Positions 1 to 7,823 of a stretch of DNA of 64,000 nucleotides are shown in pieces (the stretch's first letter is position 1; every line of letters begins with the position of its first letter). The notes below the pieces were generated by a model. The model was given only the letters and a program-made list of their open reading frames with translations. It had not been told where the DNA came from and did no database searches. The position numbers were made by a program, and so were the translations under genes. Source of the DNA: Streptomyces sp. cg36 (GTDB lineage: Bacteria > Actinomycetota > Actinomycetes > Streptomycetales > Streptomycetaceae); NCBI RefSeq assembly GCF_041080675.1, contig NZ_CP163520.1, forward strand, positions 186,001 to 250,000. The letters are read 5' to 3'.

Positions 1-1112
1 ATCTCTGTGGTCAGCGCGAACACCACACCGGCGACGAGGTCCACGCCGTAGTGGTAGCCGAAGCCCAACGTGGCGATCAACGTCGCGACCAGCCAGAACG
101 TCCCCGCGTACCGCAGCGTCCGGGGGCCCTTGCGGGTGTGGATGAAGATCGCGGTGGCCCACGCCGTATGCAGGCTGGGCATGCAGTTGCGCGGGGTGAT
201 CCCGTCGTACGGCACCGGGTGCGGGAGGGTGACCGGCGGCGTCGTGTGCGGCCACAGGTTGGCCACCGCCCACTCCACACCGCCGGTGCCGGAGGCACCC
301 GGGCCGTACGCGAAGACCGGCCCGACCACCGGGAAGATCATGTAGAACGCCGGTCCGAGAAGACCGATCAGCAGGAAGGTGCGCACCAGGTGGTGGCGCG
401 GGAACCGGCGCTCGGCCGACACCTTCCGCAGCTGGTACAGGGCGACGACGACCGCCGCCACGGCGAGCTCGCCGTAGACGAAGTGCAGGAGGAGCGAGCC
501 GGCCGAGCCGCTGGCCTCGACGACCCGGCCCACCAGCCACGACGGATTGCCCAGTGCGTGATCGGCCATGGCCACATAGGGGTCGAGCACGGTCGGGCGG
601 GTCTGGGAGGTGATCGCCAGCCACGCGTCACCGGTCTTGCGCCCGGTCACGAGCAGCAGCCCCAGCCCGACGCCCTTCAGGAGCAGCAACCGCTCCTGGC
701 CGGTGCGCCGCACGAACGCGAAGACGGCGCATCCGAGCATCACCCACAGCGCGCCGTTGCCGAACGCCTGCCCCTCGGGCACCTCGACCCCGGCCGCCCA
801 CCGCCCCAGGACGAAGACGACGTCGATGGCGATCGCGGAACCGAGCGCGATGAACCTCTGCCGCCAGGTGAGCACCACCATCATCAGCGCGAGCCCGCCG
901 TAGAGCGGCCCCGGCTTCGGCGGGAGGATCAGCTCCCGCGTCTGGAGGGTGATCGGCCCCGACGCACCGGCGTACCGGCGCGCGACCACCTCCACACCGA
1001 TGAGGAACCCCAGGGCCACCACAGCCGCCGCGGCCCACAGGATCGTGCGGGGCCGACGCCACGGGGCGGACCTGGTCGCGTGGTCTCTTCGCGAGGACCC
1101 GCGCGGGTCCAC
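1..1112 (-). CDS. PAP2-superfamily membrane phosphatase (C-terminus cut by window edge)
   Basis: The minus-strand frame is open from about 1157 to base 1 and continues off the left edge. It encodes a polytopic membrane protein: hydrophobic helices alternate with short loops. Near the visible end it carries CMPSLHTAW followed by helices and a GYHYGVDL motif, the PSLH and H-x3-D signatures of the PAP2 phosphatase/inositol-phosphotransferase (Aur1-like) branch. The family removes or transfers lipid phosphate groups at the membrane. I chose GTG at 1112 because AGGT lies about eight bases upstream; an in-frame TTG further up at about 1157 is also possible. The substrate is not predictable. The family call is firm, the start is not. 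Confidence 0.85.
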   Translation of the reverse strand, partial: MDPRGSSRRDHATRSAPWRRPRTILWAAAAVVALGFLIGVEVVARRYAGASGPITLQTRELILPPKPGPLYGGLALMMVVLTWRQRFIALGSAIAIDVVFVLGRWAAGVEVPEGQAFGNGALWVMLGCAVFAFVRRTGQERLLLLKGVGLGLLLVTGRKTGDAWLAITSQTRPTVLDPYVAMADHALGNPSWLVGRVVEASGSAGSLLLHFVYGELAVAAVVVALYQLRKVSAERRFPRHHLVRTFLLIGLLGPAFYMIFPVVGPVFAYGPGASGTGGVEWAVANLWPHTTPPVTLPHPVPYDGITPRNCMPSLHTAWATAIFIHTRKGPRTLRYAGTFWLVATLIATLGFGYHYGVDLVAGVVFALTTE

Positions 1113-1453
1113 CGGTTCTACCTGGTCTGTCGGGGCTATGGGATCTCTGGATATCAATGCTTTGGCCGATGTGTTGGATGCCGGGTCAGCGGATCAGGAG
1201 TGGCCCACGCGTCGCGACTTCGCGAGTGCGCCACGGGTGTGCCGAGGATCGATCATGCCATTGGGGTGGTGTGGGCGGATTGTTCGGGGGCATGAGTGCG
1301 CGGGCCGGGGAGGACGCATACGCGGACAACCCGCCGTATCTCCGCGGTGACTCGCCTGATGGGCGGACGCCGCTCCGGCCGTTCCGGGGCCCGGCCGTCC
1401 CGGTGCTTCGGCTGCCTCTCCCCCGCTGCCCCCGCCGGTCCCGTGCCCCAGGG
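1113..1453. other. Intergenic region, no gene seen
   Basis: This stretch lies between the 3' end of the AraC-type gene and the start of the PAP2 gene, both on the minus strand. Open frames here lack Streptomyces-like codon bias and recognizable protein features. It presumably holds the PAP2 promoter. I see no convincing terminator hairpin. Confidence 0.5.
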
Positions 1454-2374
1454 TTACCGGCCCGCGCGCAGCCCCGCCGGGGTGAGTCCGGTGTGCAGGC
1501 GCATGGTGCGGGTCAGGTGGCTCTGGTCGGCGAAGCCGCACAGCTGGGCGATCGTGGCGATCGGAGTGTCCGTGGTGAGCAGGGCGCGACGGGCGCGTTC
1601 CAGGCGCAGCCGGACCAGGTACTGGTGCGGGGACTGGCCGGTGGACGCGCGGAAGGCCCGGGTGAAGTGTGACGGGCTGACCCCCGCCACGGCGGCGAGC
1701 TCGGTCAGCGAGAGCCGCCCGTCCAGGTAGCCGTTCATGTGGTCCACGACGCGGTTCAGCCTCTTCGGCGTGAGCCCGCCCTCGCGCTCGGGCAGGCGCG
1801 GCCCGCGGGTCGCGGCGGTGCGGATCAGGTGGGCCGCCAGCGCCTGCAGCATCGACTGGGCGTACAGCGGATCGGCGGGCAGCGGCCCCTCGTACTCGGC
1901 GACCAGGCGCTCGACCAGCATGCCCAGGAACGGGTCGGTCAGGTGGTAGCGCGGGGCCAGCTCCAGCGGGCCGGGCAGGTCGCTCTCGGTGGCGAGCTTC
2001 TCCAGCCAGGCCGGTTCGAGGGCGACCAGCATCAGCTCGGCATCCTGCTCCCAGCGCGGCCGGGACGCCCAGCCGGCCGGGTTGACCAGCGCCTGTCCGC
2101 GGTGGAAGCGCTCGCGCCGGGGGCGGCCGTCGGCGGTCCAGCTGAGGTCGGCGGAGCCGCCGGTGTGCACCACCACGACGTGCCGGGTCGGACCGTCCGC
2201 GCCCTCGGCTCCGCCGTCGGCCCGTTCCAGACCGCGCTCGACCACGCCCTCGTCCAGGTCGGCGGCGCTGCCGGAGAGGCGGACCAGGTGGGGCTTGATC
2301 AACGACGCCGCCGTCGCGGACCGCGGGGGCGCTGCGGGTGGCTGGGGTGTCGCGGATGCCGAGGGTGTCGCCAT
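1454..2374 (-). CDS. AraC-family transcriptional regulator
   Basis: This 306-residue protein has an N-terminal cupin-like sensing region (AraC_binding type, roughly residues 60-150) and a C-terminal pair of helix-turn-helix motifs. The first HTH reads LTELAAVAGVSPSHFTRAFR and the second TPIATIAQLCGFADQSHLTR, ending in the usual G-L-TPA-GLR tail. The family binds DNA and activates or represses in response to a small ligand. The frame is open for 60 more codons upstream, but MATPSASATP at 2374 is the natural start because residues before it look non-coding. It is divergent from the SDR gene at 2575 across 200 bases, so it probably controls that gene and itself. The ligand is unknown. Confidence 0.88.
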   Translation of the reverse strand: MATPSASATPQPPAAPPRSATAASLIKPHLVRLSGSAADLDEGVVERGLERADGGAEGADGPTRHVVVVHTGGSADLSWTADGRPRRERFHRGQALVNPAGWASRPRWEQDAELMLVALEPAWLEKLATESDLPGPLELAPRYHLTDPFLGMLVERLVAEYEGPLPADPLYAQSMLQALAAHLIRTAATRGPRLPEREGGLTPKRLNRVVDHMNGYLDGRLSLTELAAVAGVSPSHFTRAFRASTGQSPHQYLVRLRLERARRALLTTDTPIATIAQLCGFADQSHLTRTMRLHTGLTPAGLRAGR

Positions 2375-2527
2375 ACGTCGATTCTGGTCCACCCGGGTGA
2401 GGAATGCCGAACGCGCGAAGCCCCCGTCCGGAGTGCCGGAGGAGACGGTGAGCGGTTCGTTCCAGGGGCCGTCGGATTGTTCAAGCCCCGGACGTCCTCC
2501 GCGACGGACAGTGATCCGGCGAACGTC

Positions 2528-2540
2528 CCCCGAGTCGGGG
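2528..2540. promoter_or_regulatory. 13-base perfect palindrome, candidate operator
   Basis: CCCCGAGTCGGGG is a perfect inverted repeat (CCCCGA, one-base centre, TCGGGG) ending 34 bases before the SDR start, in the AraC/SDR divergent promoter region. It could be an operator or a small 5' UTR hairpin. AraC proteins usually bind direct repeats, so its link to the neighbouring regulator is uncertain. Confidence 0.3.
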
Positions 2541-2574
2541 ACACACCCCCTCATCTGGCGAGGAGCCGTAGATC

Positions 2575-3333
2575 ATGAGCAGCAACCACTCCCTGGCGGG
2601 CAAGGTCGTCCTGGTCGGTGCCGGTGCGAAGAACCTCGGCGGGCTGATCAGCCGCAACGCGGGCGCGGACGGCGCCAAGGTCGTCGTGCACTACCACTCC
2701 GACGCCACCGCACCGGACGCCGAGGCGACCGTCGCGGCGGTCAAGGCGGCCGGCGGCGAGGCGGTCGCCGTCCAGGGCGACCTGACGCAGACCGCCGACG
2801 TGGAGCGGGTCTTCGCCGTCGCGCAGGAGACCTTCGGCGGCATCGACGTCGCCGTGAACACCGCGGGCATGGTCCTGCGCAAGCCGATCGTGGAGACCAC
2901 CGAGGCCGAGTACGACGTCATGCACGCGGTGAACGCCAAGGCCGCGTACTTCTTCATCCGCGAGGCGGGCAAGCGGCTCAACGACGGCGGCAAGGTCATC
3001 ACCGTCGTGACGTCCCTGCTGGCCGCCTTCACCGACGGCTACTCCACGTACGCCGGTGCCAAGGCGCCCGTCGAGCACTACACCCGGGCCGCGGCCAAGG
3101 AGTTCGCCGCCCGCGGCATCTCGGTCAACAACATCGCGCCGGGCCCGATGGACACCCCGTTCTTCTACGGCCAGGAGACGCCGGAGCGCGTCGCCTTCCA
3201 CAAGTCCCAGGCGATGGGCGGCCAGTTGACGAAGATCGAGGACATCGCGCCGATCGTCACCTTCCTGGCCACCGAGGGCTGGTGGATCACCGGCCAGACC
3301 CTCTTCGCCAACGGCGGTTACACCACCCGCTGA
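2575..3333 (+). CDS. SDR-family NAD(P)-dependent oxidoreductase
   Basis: This 252-residue cytoplasmic enzyme is a classical short-chain dehydrogenase. It has a cofactor-binding loop GAGAKNLGG (residues 15-23), the NTAG motif near 95-98, and a catalytic set Ser147, Tyr159 and Lys163 (YAGAK). The cofactor loop is slightly unusual: GAGAKNLGG replaces the common TGxxxGIG, a variant seen in some SDR subgroups. The ATG follows a clear AGGAG about nine bases upstream. It is divergent from the AraC regulator and is probably its target. The substrate cannot be read from sequence. Confidence 0.9.
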   Translation: MSSNHSLAGKVVLVGAGAKNLGGLISRNAGADGAKVVVHYHSDATAPDAEATVAAVKAAGGEAVAVQGDLTQTADVERVFAVAQETFGGIDVAVNTAGMVLRKPIVETTEAEYDVMHAVNAKAAYFFIREAGKRLNDGGKVITVVTSLLAAFTDGYSTYAGAKAPVEHYTRAAAKEFAARGISVNNIAPGPMDTPFFYGQETPERVAFHKSQAMGGQLTKIEDIAPIVTFLATEGWWITGQTLFANGGYTTR

Positions 3334-3446
3334 GCCTCCGGGCGCCGCGCCCGGAACGTCCGCGTCCCGGGCGCGCGGCCGAAGCCCGGTGGCTGTCGGC
3401 ACCAGCCGACTGGCGCCGCGGACCGGGCGGGCCGCGACGCCGCACG

Positions 3447-3481
3447 CGCGTCCCACGTCCCATGTCCCGCGTCCCGCGTCC
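3447..3481. repeat. Five tandem 7-base repeats
   Basis: Five heptamers stand head to tail: CGCGTCC, CACGTCC, CATGTCC, CGCGTCC, CGCGTCC. They lie in the gap between the SDR and the small secreted protein. Such short tandem arrays usually arise by replication slippage. A regulatory role is possible but not shown. Confidence 0.6.
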
Positions 3482-3504
3482 CGCAGGCGCCGCCCCGTCC
3501 GAGA

Positions 3505-3538
3505 CTGTCCAAGTCCGTCCAAACTCCAGGTTGGACAG
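3505..3538. promoter_or_regulatory. Inverted repeat CTGTCCAA/TTGGACAG, candidate operator
   Basis: CTGTCCAA (3505-3512) and TTGGACAG (3531-3538) form a perfect 8-base inverted repeat with an 18-base spacer. A third TTGGACAG copy lies at 3672-3679, two bases before the start codon of the secreted protein gene. The repetition suggests a protein-binding site upstream of that gene. No dedicated regulator is adjacent. Confidence 0.35.
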
Positions 3539-3681
3539 GGTGCAGGGCAGTAGGTTTCCGATGCACGGCCGGCCTCTCACACCCCGCCGCAACCACGCCG
3601 ATGTGCGTACGTACCCCGCCCCGCGGAACACCCAGCGGCGGGCGTCGCCCGGCTCGGACACCGACACCGGATTGGACAGAT

Positions 3682-4179
3682 ATGAAGCTGCGTCATGGAG
3701 TCATCAGCACCGGAAGGAAGGCCACCCTCGCCCTCTCCGCCCTGGCCCTCGGCGCCGGACTGACGGGATTCGCCAGTGGGCCGGCCGCCGCCGACGACTG
3801 CAAGAGGGCAGTGGGTCCGGGCCAGCACCTCTCCATCAACGGCTACAACATCGGCGACTTCATCCAGGGCTTCAACTCCTGCACCCGCTCCGCCTACGCC
3901 GAGCTGCACTTCAACGACCTCTGGGTGTCGCAGCAGGCGCACACCGGATGGATCGGCATCGCCCGGGACGGCGGAACGGGCCCGAAGGCCGGTCCCCCGA
4001 ACGGTGCCACGTGGTGGGAGTCCGGCTACACCCCCGTCGCGACCTCGGGCACCGAGAGCTACACCGCGGCGTTCACGTTCACCTGGTGGACGGGCAGCAG
4101 GAACGCCACCTGCGCGGGGTTCGTCGACTGGGACTACTCCCACGGCAACACGCTCGGCGCCCTCTCCTCCTGCAACTGA
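3682..4179 (+). CDS. Small secreted protein of unknown function
   Basis: This 165-residue protein starts with a typical signal peptide: basic n-region (MKLRHGVISTGRK), hydrophobic core, and an Ala-rich cleavage site (GPAAA|DD near residue 34). The mature part is about 130 residues, rich in Trp, Gly and Thr, and contains four cysteines likely to form disulfides outside the cell. I do not recognize the family; the Trp-rich beta-type sequence would fit a small extracellular beta-sandwich. The frame is open 27 codons further up, but the signal peptide fixes the start at 3682. It stands alone, with a terminator right behind it. Confidence 0.75.
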   Translation: MKLRHGVISTGRKATLALSALALGAGLTGFASGPAAADDCKRAVGPGQHLSINGYNIGDFIQGFNSCTRSAYAELHFNDLWVSQQAHTGWIGIARDGGTGPKAGPPNGATWWESGYTPVATSGTESYTAAFTFTWWTGSRNATCAGFVDWDYSHGNTLGALSSCN

Positions 4180-4202
4180 ACGGTTTCGTCCGGGTCGAGC
4201 GT

Positions 4203-4241
4203 CCGGGCGTCGGCCGACGCGTGTCGTCAGCCGACGCCCGG
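4203..4241 (+). terminator. Hairpin terminator after the secreted protein
   Basis: CCGGGCGTCGGC (4203-4214) pairs perfectly with GCCGACGCCCGG (4230-4241), a 12-base stem with a 15-base loop, 23 bases after the stop codon. There is no U-tract, as is common in streptomycetes. Confidence 0.7.
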
Positions 4242-4439
4242 CGCGACCACCCCATCCCGTGATCGCCGGACCAACACACCCTGGACGGACCCTCCCGCCG
4301 TCGGCCGCGGGCCTGCTCCGCTCGGGGGCCGACCCGCGTGTCGACCGGTACGGCCCGGCCCGGAGCGCTCCCCGCGCCGTAGGTTCGCATCGCGTCCTCC
4401 CGGTCCGGTGCGGGGATGCGGATTCGGGAGAGGGTGTTC

Positions 4440-5390
4440 ATGGACGGCAAGCGGATCGTCGCGGTCTTCGGTGCGACCGGGCAGCAGGGCGGGTCACTGG
4501 CACGGGCGATCCTGGAGGACCCGGACAGCGAGTTCGCCGTGCGCGCGGTGACCCGCCGACCGGACTCGGACGCCGCCCGGGAACTGGAGCGCCTCGGGGC
4601 GCAGCTGGTCCGGGCCGACCTGGACGACGCGGACTCCCTGGCACCCGCGCTGGAGGGCGCGTACGGGGCGTATCTCGTGACCAACTTCTGGGAGGACATG
4701 GACGCCGCCCACGAACAGGCGCAGGCGGCGGCGCTGGCGCGGGCCGCCGGGCACGCCGGGGTTCAGCACGCGGTGTGGTCGACGCTGGAGGACACCCGGG
4801 AGTGCATTCCGCTGGAGGACGGGCGGATGCCCACCCTCCAGGGCAGGTTCAAGGTGCCGCACTTCGACGGCAAGGCGGAGGCGGACCAGTTCTTCCTCGA
4901 CGCCGGCGTCCCGGTCACGTTCCTGCGGACCACGTTCTACTGGGAGAACCTCTACGGGGCGTTCGCACCGCAGCCCACCGAGGACGGCGCGCTGGAGTTC
5001 ATCTTCCCCCTGGGCGACAAGAAGCTGTCGGGCATCGGGGTGCAGGACATCGGCCAGGTCGCGTACGCCCTGTTCAAGGGCGGTACGGACTACATCGGCG
5101 CGACGGTGAGCATCGCGGGCGAGCATCTGACCCTCACCGACATGGCCGCCCGGATGACCGAGGTGCTGGGGCGTCCGGTGCGCTACCGCCCGCTCGCCCC
5201 GGACGCCTTCCGGGCCCTGGGGTTCCCCGGCGCGGACGAGGCGGGCAACATGTTCCAGTTCTACGCCGACTGCGAGGCCCGCTTCGTCGCCGCCCGCGAC
5301 CTCGACGCGGTCCGCTCGCTCCACCCCGGCCTCCAGGACTTCACCACCTGGCTGAGGAACCACCGGGACCACTTCACCTCCGCCGGCTGA
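4440..5390 (+). CDS. NmrA-like NAD(P)-binding protein
   Basis: This 316-residue protein begins with a Rossmann glycine motif, VFGATGQQGGSLARAIL, typical of the NmrA-like atypical SDR family. It lacks the classical Tyr-x3-Lys pair at the usual place, and the segment FLRTTFYWENLYGAFAPQ fits NmrA/HSCARG-type proteins that bind NADP(H) as redox sensors or act as reductases on small molecules. I start it at ATG 4440 because GGGAGAGGG is placed a few bases before it; an in-frame ATG at 4416 precedes that ribosome-binding site and is unlikely. It faces the VOC gene convergently. Confidence 0.85.
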   Translation: MDGKRIVAVFGATGQQGGSLARAILEDPDSEFAVRAVTRRPDSDAARELERLGAQLVRADLDDADSLAPALEGAYGAYLVTNFWEDMDAAHEQAQAAALARAAGHAGVQHAVWSTLEDTRECIPLEDGRMPTLQGRFKVPHFDGKAEADQFFLDAGVPVTFLRTTFYWENLYGAFAPQPTEDGALEFIFPLGDKKLSGIGVQDIGQVAYALFKGGTDYIGATVSIAGEHLTLTDMAARMTEVLGRPVRYRPLAPDAFRALGFPGADEAGNMFQFYADCEARFVAARDLDAVRSLHPGLQDFTTWLRNHRDHFTSAG

Positions 5391-5432
5391 CCTCCTCGGG
5401 GAGGCGCCGGACGTCCCGCGCGAGCACGCCCG

Positions 5433-5804
5433 TCAGCGCGTGAGGATGCAGAACGGATGCCCGGCGGGGTCGGTGAGGACCCGGGCCTCGTCCCCGTGCG
5501 GCTGGTGGTCGGGCTTGCCCGCACCGAGCTCCAGCAGCCGGGCCTCGGCCTCGTCCAGGCTCTCCGTGACCTTGAAGCAGATGTGCAGCTGCTGGGGAAC
5601 GACCTGGTCGGGCCAGCTCGGGGGCCGGTAGTCATCGACGCGCTGGAAGCCGATGAAGAGGCCGTCCTCACGGTTGAGACCGGCGAACTCGGCGTCCGAC
5701 TTCGGGTGCGGTTCGAAGCCGGTGACCTGCTGGTAGAACGCCGCGAGAGCCAGTGGGTCGGGGCAGTCGAGGTTGATAGCGACGAGTTCCATCTGCAGGG
5801 ACAT
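5433..5804 (-). CDS. VOC-family (glyoxalase/bleomycin-resistance-like) protein
   Basis: This 123-residue protein has the beta-alpha-beta-beta-beta pattern of the vicinal oxygen chelate superfamily: an N-terminal NLDCPDPLALAAFYQQVTGF module and a second half ending LTDPAGHPFCIL. Possible metal ligands include the His of QLHICFKV, but the full set is not clear. Members include dioxygenases, glyoxalases and antibiotic-binding proteins. The start is ATG 5804, behind GGAGGT; the 34 codons upstream are non-coding. It is a single-domain member with no informative neighbour. Confidence 0.85.
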   Translation of the reverse strand: MSLQMELVAINLDCPDPLALAAFYQQVTGFEPHPKSDAEFAGLNREDGLFIGFQRVDDYRPPSWPDQVVPQQLHICFKVTESLDEAEARLLELGAGKPDHQPHGDEARVLTDPAGHPFCILTR

Positions 5805-6065
5805 GAGACCTCCGGGCCGGTTGACTTCCGTGCGCGCCGGACAGGCGGCTGCCTGCCGTCGAGCGGGACGCGCAGGGGTGCGTTCGTTCCGCTCGGCGGT
5901 AAGCACAGCAGGTCAGGGGCTCCGCACGCCAACGGTTATCCGGGACAGGACGGCGGACAGCGGCGACGGACCGGGCCGGTGATCGGCTCCCAACAGCGTG
6001 CGTCCGTACGCTCGATGGGCGCTGGGGCCGTCGTGCGCACGGGGTGACGCGGGCGTGCGGCGGGG

Positions 6066-6491
6066 CTACTCGTCGTGGAGTTCGGCGCGGACGCGGCGTG
6101 AGGGTTGGAAGGCGTACAGGTCGAGGACGCCGGGTGGCGGGGCCAGGCCGGGGCCGCCGGCGCGGACCCAGGCGGTGATGTCGGCGGCGGCGCCGGGGTC
6201 GTTGACCTGGCCGAGCCAGACCGGCCGGCCGCCGGCCTCGCGGCCTTCGGGGGAGGGCTGGATCACGACGACGTTGGCGCGTTCGCACGCGTCGAGGCAG
6301 TCGGTGCGCCGGATGGCCGCGATGCCGGACAGCGCGGTGCGCAGGTCGGTGAGCTGGGCTTCGTGGTCGAGGTGGGCGACCTTGGACGGGGTTCCGCAGC
6401 AGCATCCCCGGCAGACGGTGACCGTGCACCGTGCGGCACCGGCCGCTGCGGAGCGGGTGGCCGTGCGCTCGCGGCGGGTGCGCTTGCTCAT
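6066..6491 (-). CDS. Thioredoxin-like [2Fe-2S] ferredoxin-type protein
   Basis: This 141-residue protein carries VCRGCCCG (Cys27, Cys30-32) and, 33 residues later, CLDACERANVVVIQP (Cys65, Cys69). The C-x(n)-C ... C-x3-C spacing and flanking strands match thioredoxin-fold [2Fe-2S] ferredoxins, which transfer electrons or sense redox state. The triple Cys run adds candidate metal ligands. It starts at ATG 6491 after AAGGA. It is divergent from the ArsR/SmtB-type sensor at 6671, and the TATGAA-N6-TTCATA operator sits between them, so both are probably metal controlled. The partner enzyme is unknown. Confidence 0.8.
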   Translation of the reverse strand: MSKRTRRERTATRSAAAGAARCTVTVCRGCCCGTPSKVAHLDHEAQLTDLRTALSGIAAIRRTDCLDACERANVVVIQPSPEGREAGGRPVWLGQVNDPGAAADITAWVRAGGPGLAPPPGVLDLYAFQPSRRVRAELHDE

Positions 6492-6631
6492 TTGGTTTCC
6501 TTGGTGAGGGGCTGGTCCAGGCACGTTCGCGCAGCAGGCGCGGGCCGTTGAGGCCGACGGTGGCGGGGGGAGCCTTCGTGGCCCGCGACGCCGAGCGGCA
6601 GCGGGGGCAACACGTTCACCATACAGGAACG

Positions 6632-6649
6632 TATGAATAGGTCTTCATA
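6632..6649. promoter_or_regulatory. ArsR/SmtB-type operator
   Basis: TATGAATAGGTCTTCATA is a perfect TATGAA-N6-TTCATA inverted repeat. It matches the known core recognized by SmtB/CzrA/ZiaR-type sensors (TGAA-N6-TTCA with flanking AT). It lies 22 bases upstream of the ArsR gene and 141 bases from the ferredoxin-like gene, so one site could control both directions. An overlapping CATAC...GTATG repeat lies at 6620-6635. Confidence 0.85.
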
Positions 6650-6670
6650 TGTTACCGGTACGATGCCCCC

Positions 6671-7054
6671 ATGGGCCATGGAACGGGCAGTGCCGGCAAC
6701 GCCACCACACGCGAGCGTCTCGACGCGGTCGGAACCGCCGACGTCGCCGCGACCCTCCAGGCCCTCGCCGCCCCTTCCCGGCTGTACATCCTGGCCCGGC
6801 TCCAGGAAGGCCCCTGCTCGGTGGGCGACCTCGCGGAAGCCGTCGGGATGGAAGCCTCCGCCTGCTCCCACCAGCTGCGCCTGCTGCGCAACCTCGGCCT
6901 GGTCACCGGCGAGCGCCACGGACGCTCGATCGTCTACGCCCTCCACGACACCCACGTCGCCGAGCTCCTCGACCAGGCCCTGTTCCACGTGGAACACCTG
7001 CGGATGGGCGTGCGCGACCGCCCCGCCCCGCAGCAGACGACTGTCGCCGACTGA
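6671..7054 (+). CDS. ArsR/SmtB-family metal sensor repressor (alpha-5 site type)
   Basis: This 127-residue winged-helix protein has the recognition helix MEASACSHQLRLLRNLGLV (about 60-78) and a wing VTGERHGRSIVYAL. In the last helix Asp93, His95, His106 and His109 form D-x-H-x10-H-x2-H, the alpha-5 metal site of CzrA/SmtB, which binds Zn(II) or Co(II) and, with extra ligands, Ni(II). No alpha-3 Cys pair (ELCVC) is present, arguing against an As/Cd sensor. Metal binding should release it from the operator at 6632-6649. It leads the module with the PLP enzyme and MFS transporter and is probably autoregulated. Confidence 0.9.
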   Translation: MGHGTGSAGNATTRERLDAVGTADVAATLQALAAPSRLYILARLQEGPCSVGDLAEAVGMEASACSHQLRLLRNLGLVTGERHGRSIVYALHDTHVAELLDQALFHVEHLRMGVRDRPAPQQTTVAD

Positions 7055-7255
7055 CCGGTCCGGCCGCTGATAAGCGGGTTCCGGGCGCCCGGCCCCACCC
7101 GATCGGGTGATCATCGACACGGAAAACGGCCCGGCCGCCGACCCCCGCCCCGGTCCCGGCGGGCCCACCAACGCTCGAATCCCGCCCGCCAGTCACCCGG
7201 CGACGGGATTTCCCGACCAGCACCATACGTACACATGCGGTTACGCTTCGCGTCT

Positions 7256-7696
7256 ATGCGGGTCGGATCAGTTACGCGAGGCAGCCGCTCCTGGCCGTGG
7301 GCCGGAGCGGCGCTCGTCGTGATGCTGGCCGCCCTCCTCCATCTCCTCGCCTGCGCCCACGGCCCGGCGACGTTCGAGGCCGTACGCGCGGACAGCCTGC
7401 TGCTCACGTCATCCACGGCCGATGCCCAACTCCCCGCCGACGCCCGGCAGGAGCAGGTGGCAGCCGGTCAGCCCTCGCCCACGCATGACACCGAGGCGCA
7501 CCGCTGCTCCCTCGACGGGCCGACCGCCCAGCCGCCGCGCGCCTGCGGCCACCCTGCGGCGGAGCCGACCCTGGACGCGCCGTCCGACCTGCCCTGCGCC
7601 GACCACACGGTCACCGCGCCCTCAGACACCGGCTCTGCCCAGCCCCCGCTTTCCGCCGGGCATGTCCGGGCGCTCCTAGGCGTGTGGCGGACCTGA
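7256..7696 (+). CDS. Small single-pass membrane or secreted protein, unknown
   Basis: The predicted protein (146 residues from ATG 7256) has a basic N-terminus, one hydrophobic helix ([19 protein letters not shown]) and a hydrophilic tail rich in Pro, Ala, His and Cys (for example EAHRC, CGHP, CADH). The His/Cys tail would suit metal binding outside the membrane, but that is inference. No family is recognized. Starting at the earlier ATG 7235 would add seven residues including a TTA leucine codon; neither start has a good ribosome-binding site. It lies between the metal sensor and the PLP/MFS pair and is probably part of that module. Confidence 0.6.
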   Translation: MRVGSVTRGSRSWPWAGAALVVMLAALLHLLACAHGPATFEAVRADSLLLTSSTADAQLPADARQEQVAAGQPSPTHDTEAHRCSLDGPTAQPPRACGHPAAEPTLDAPSDLPCADHTVTAPSDTGSAQPPLSAGHVRALLGVWRT

Positions 7697-7704
7697 TCGG
7701 CACT

Positions 7705-7738
7705 TCGCCGCGCCCATCCGAACCGGGCAGCGCGGCGA
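7705..7738 (+). terminator. Weak hairpin
   Basis: TCGCCGCG (7705-7712) and CGCGGCGA (7731-7738) form an 8-base stem with an 18-base loop just after the small membrane protein gene. It could attenuate transcription into the PLP-enzyme gene or be chance in GC-rich DNA. Confidence 0.3.
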
Positions 7739-7823
7739 CCGGTCATCCCCACTCCCCTCCCCCACGTACCGGCTGGTCAGACGCTCTCACAACGCGCCGC
7801 ACCGGCCGCAGGAGACGCACGCC

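Noticed and set aside
1739..4262. Long overlapping plus-strand frames across the AraC and SDR genes
   Set aside because: They are out-of-frame shadows of real minus- and plus-strand genes with compositionally biased sequence.
7235..7255. TTA leucine codon near the small membrane protein start, suggesting bldA control
   Set aside because: It lies upstream of the more likely ATG at 7256, so it is probably not translated.
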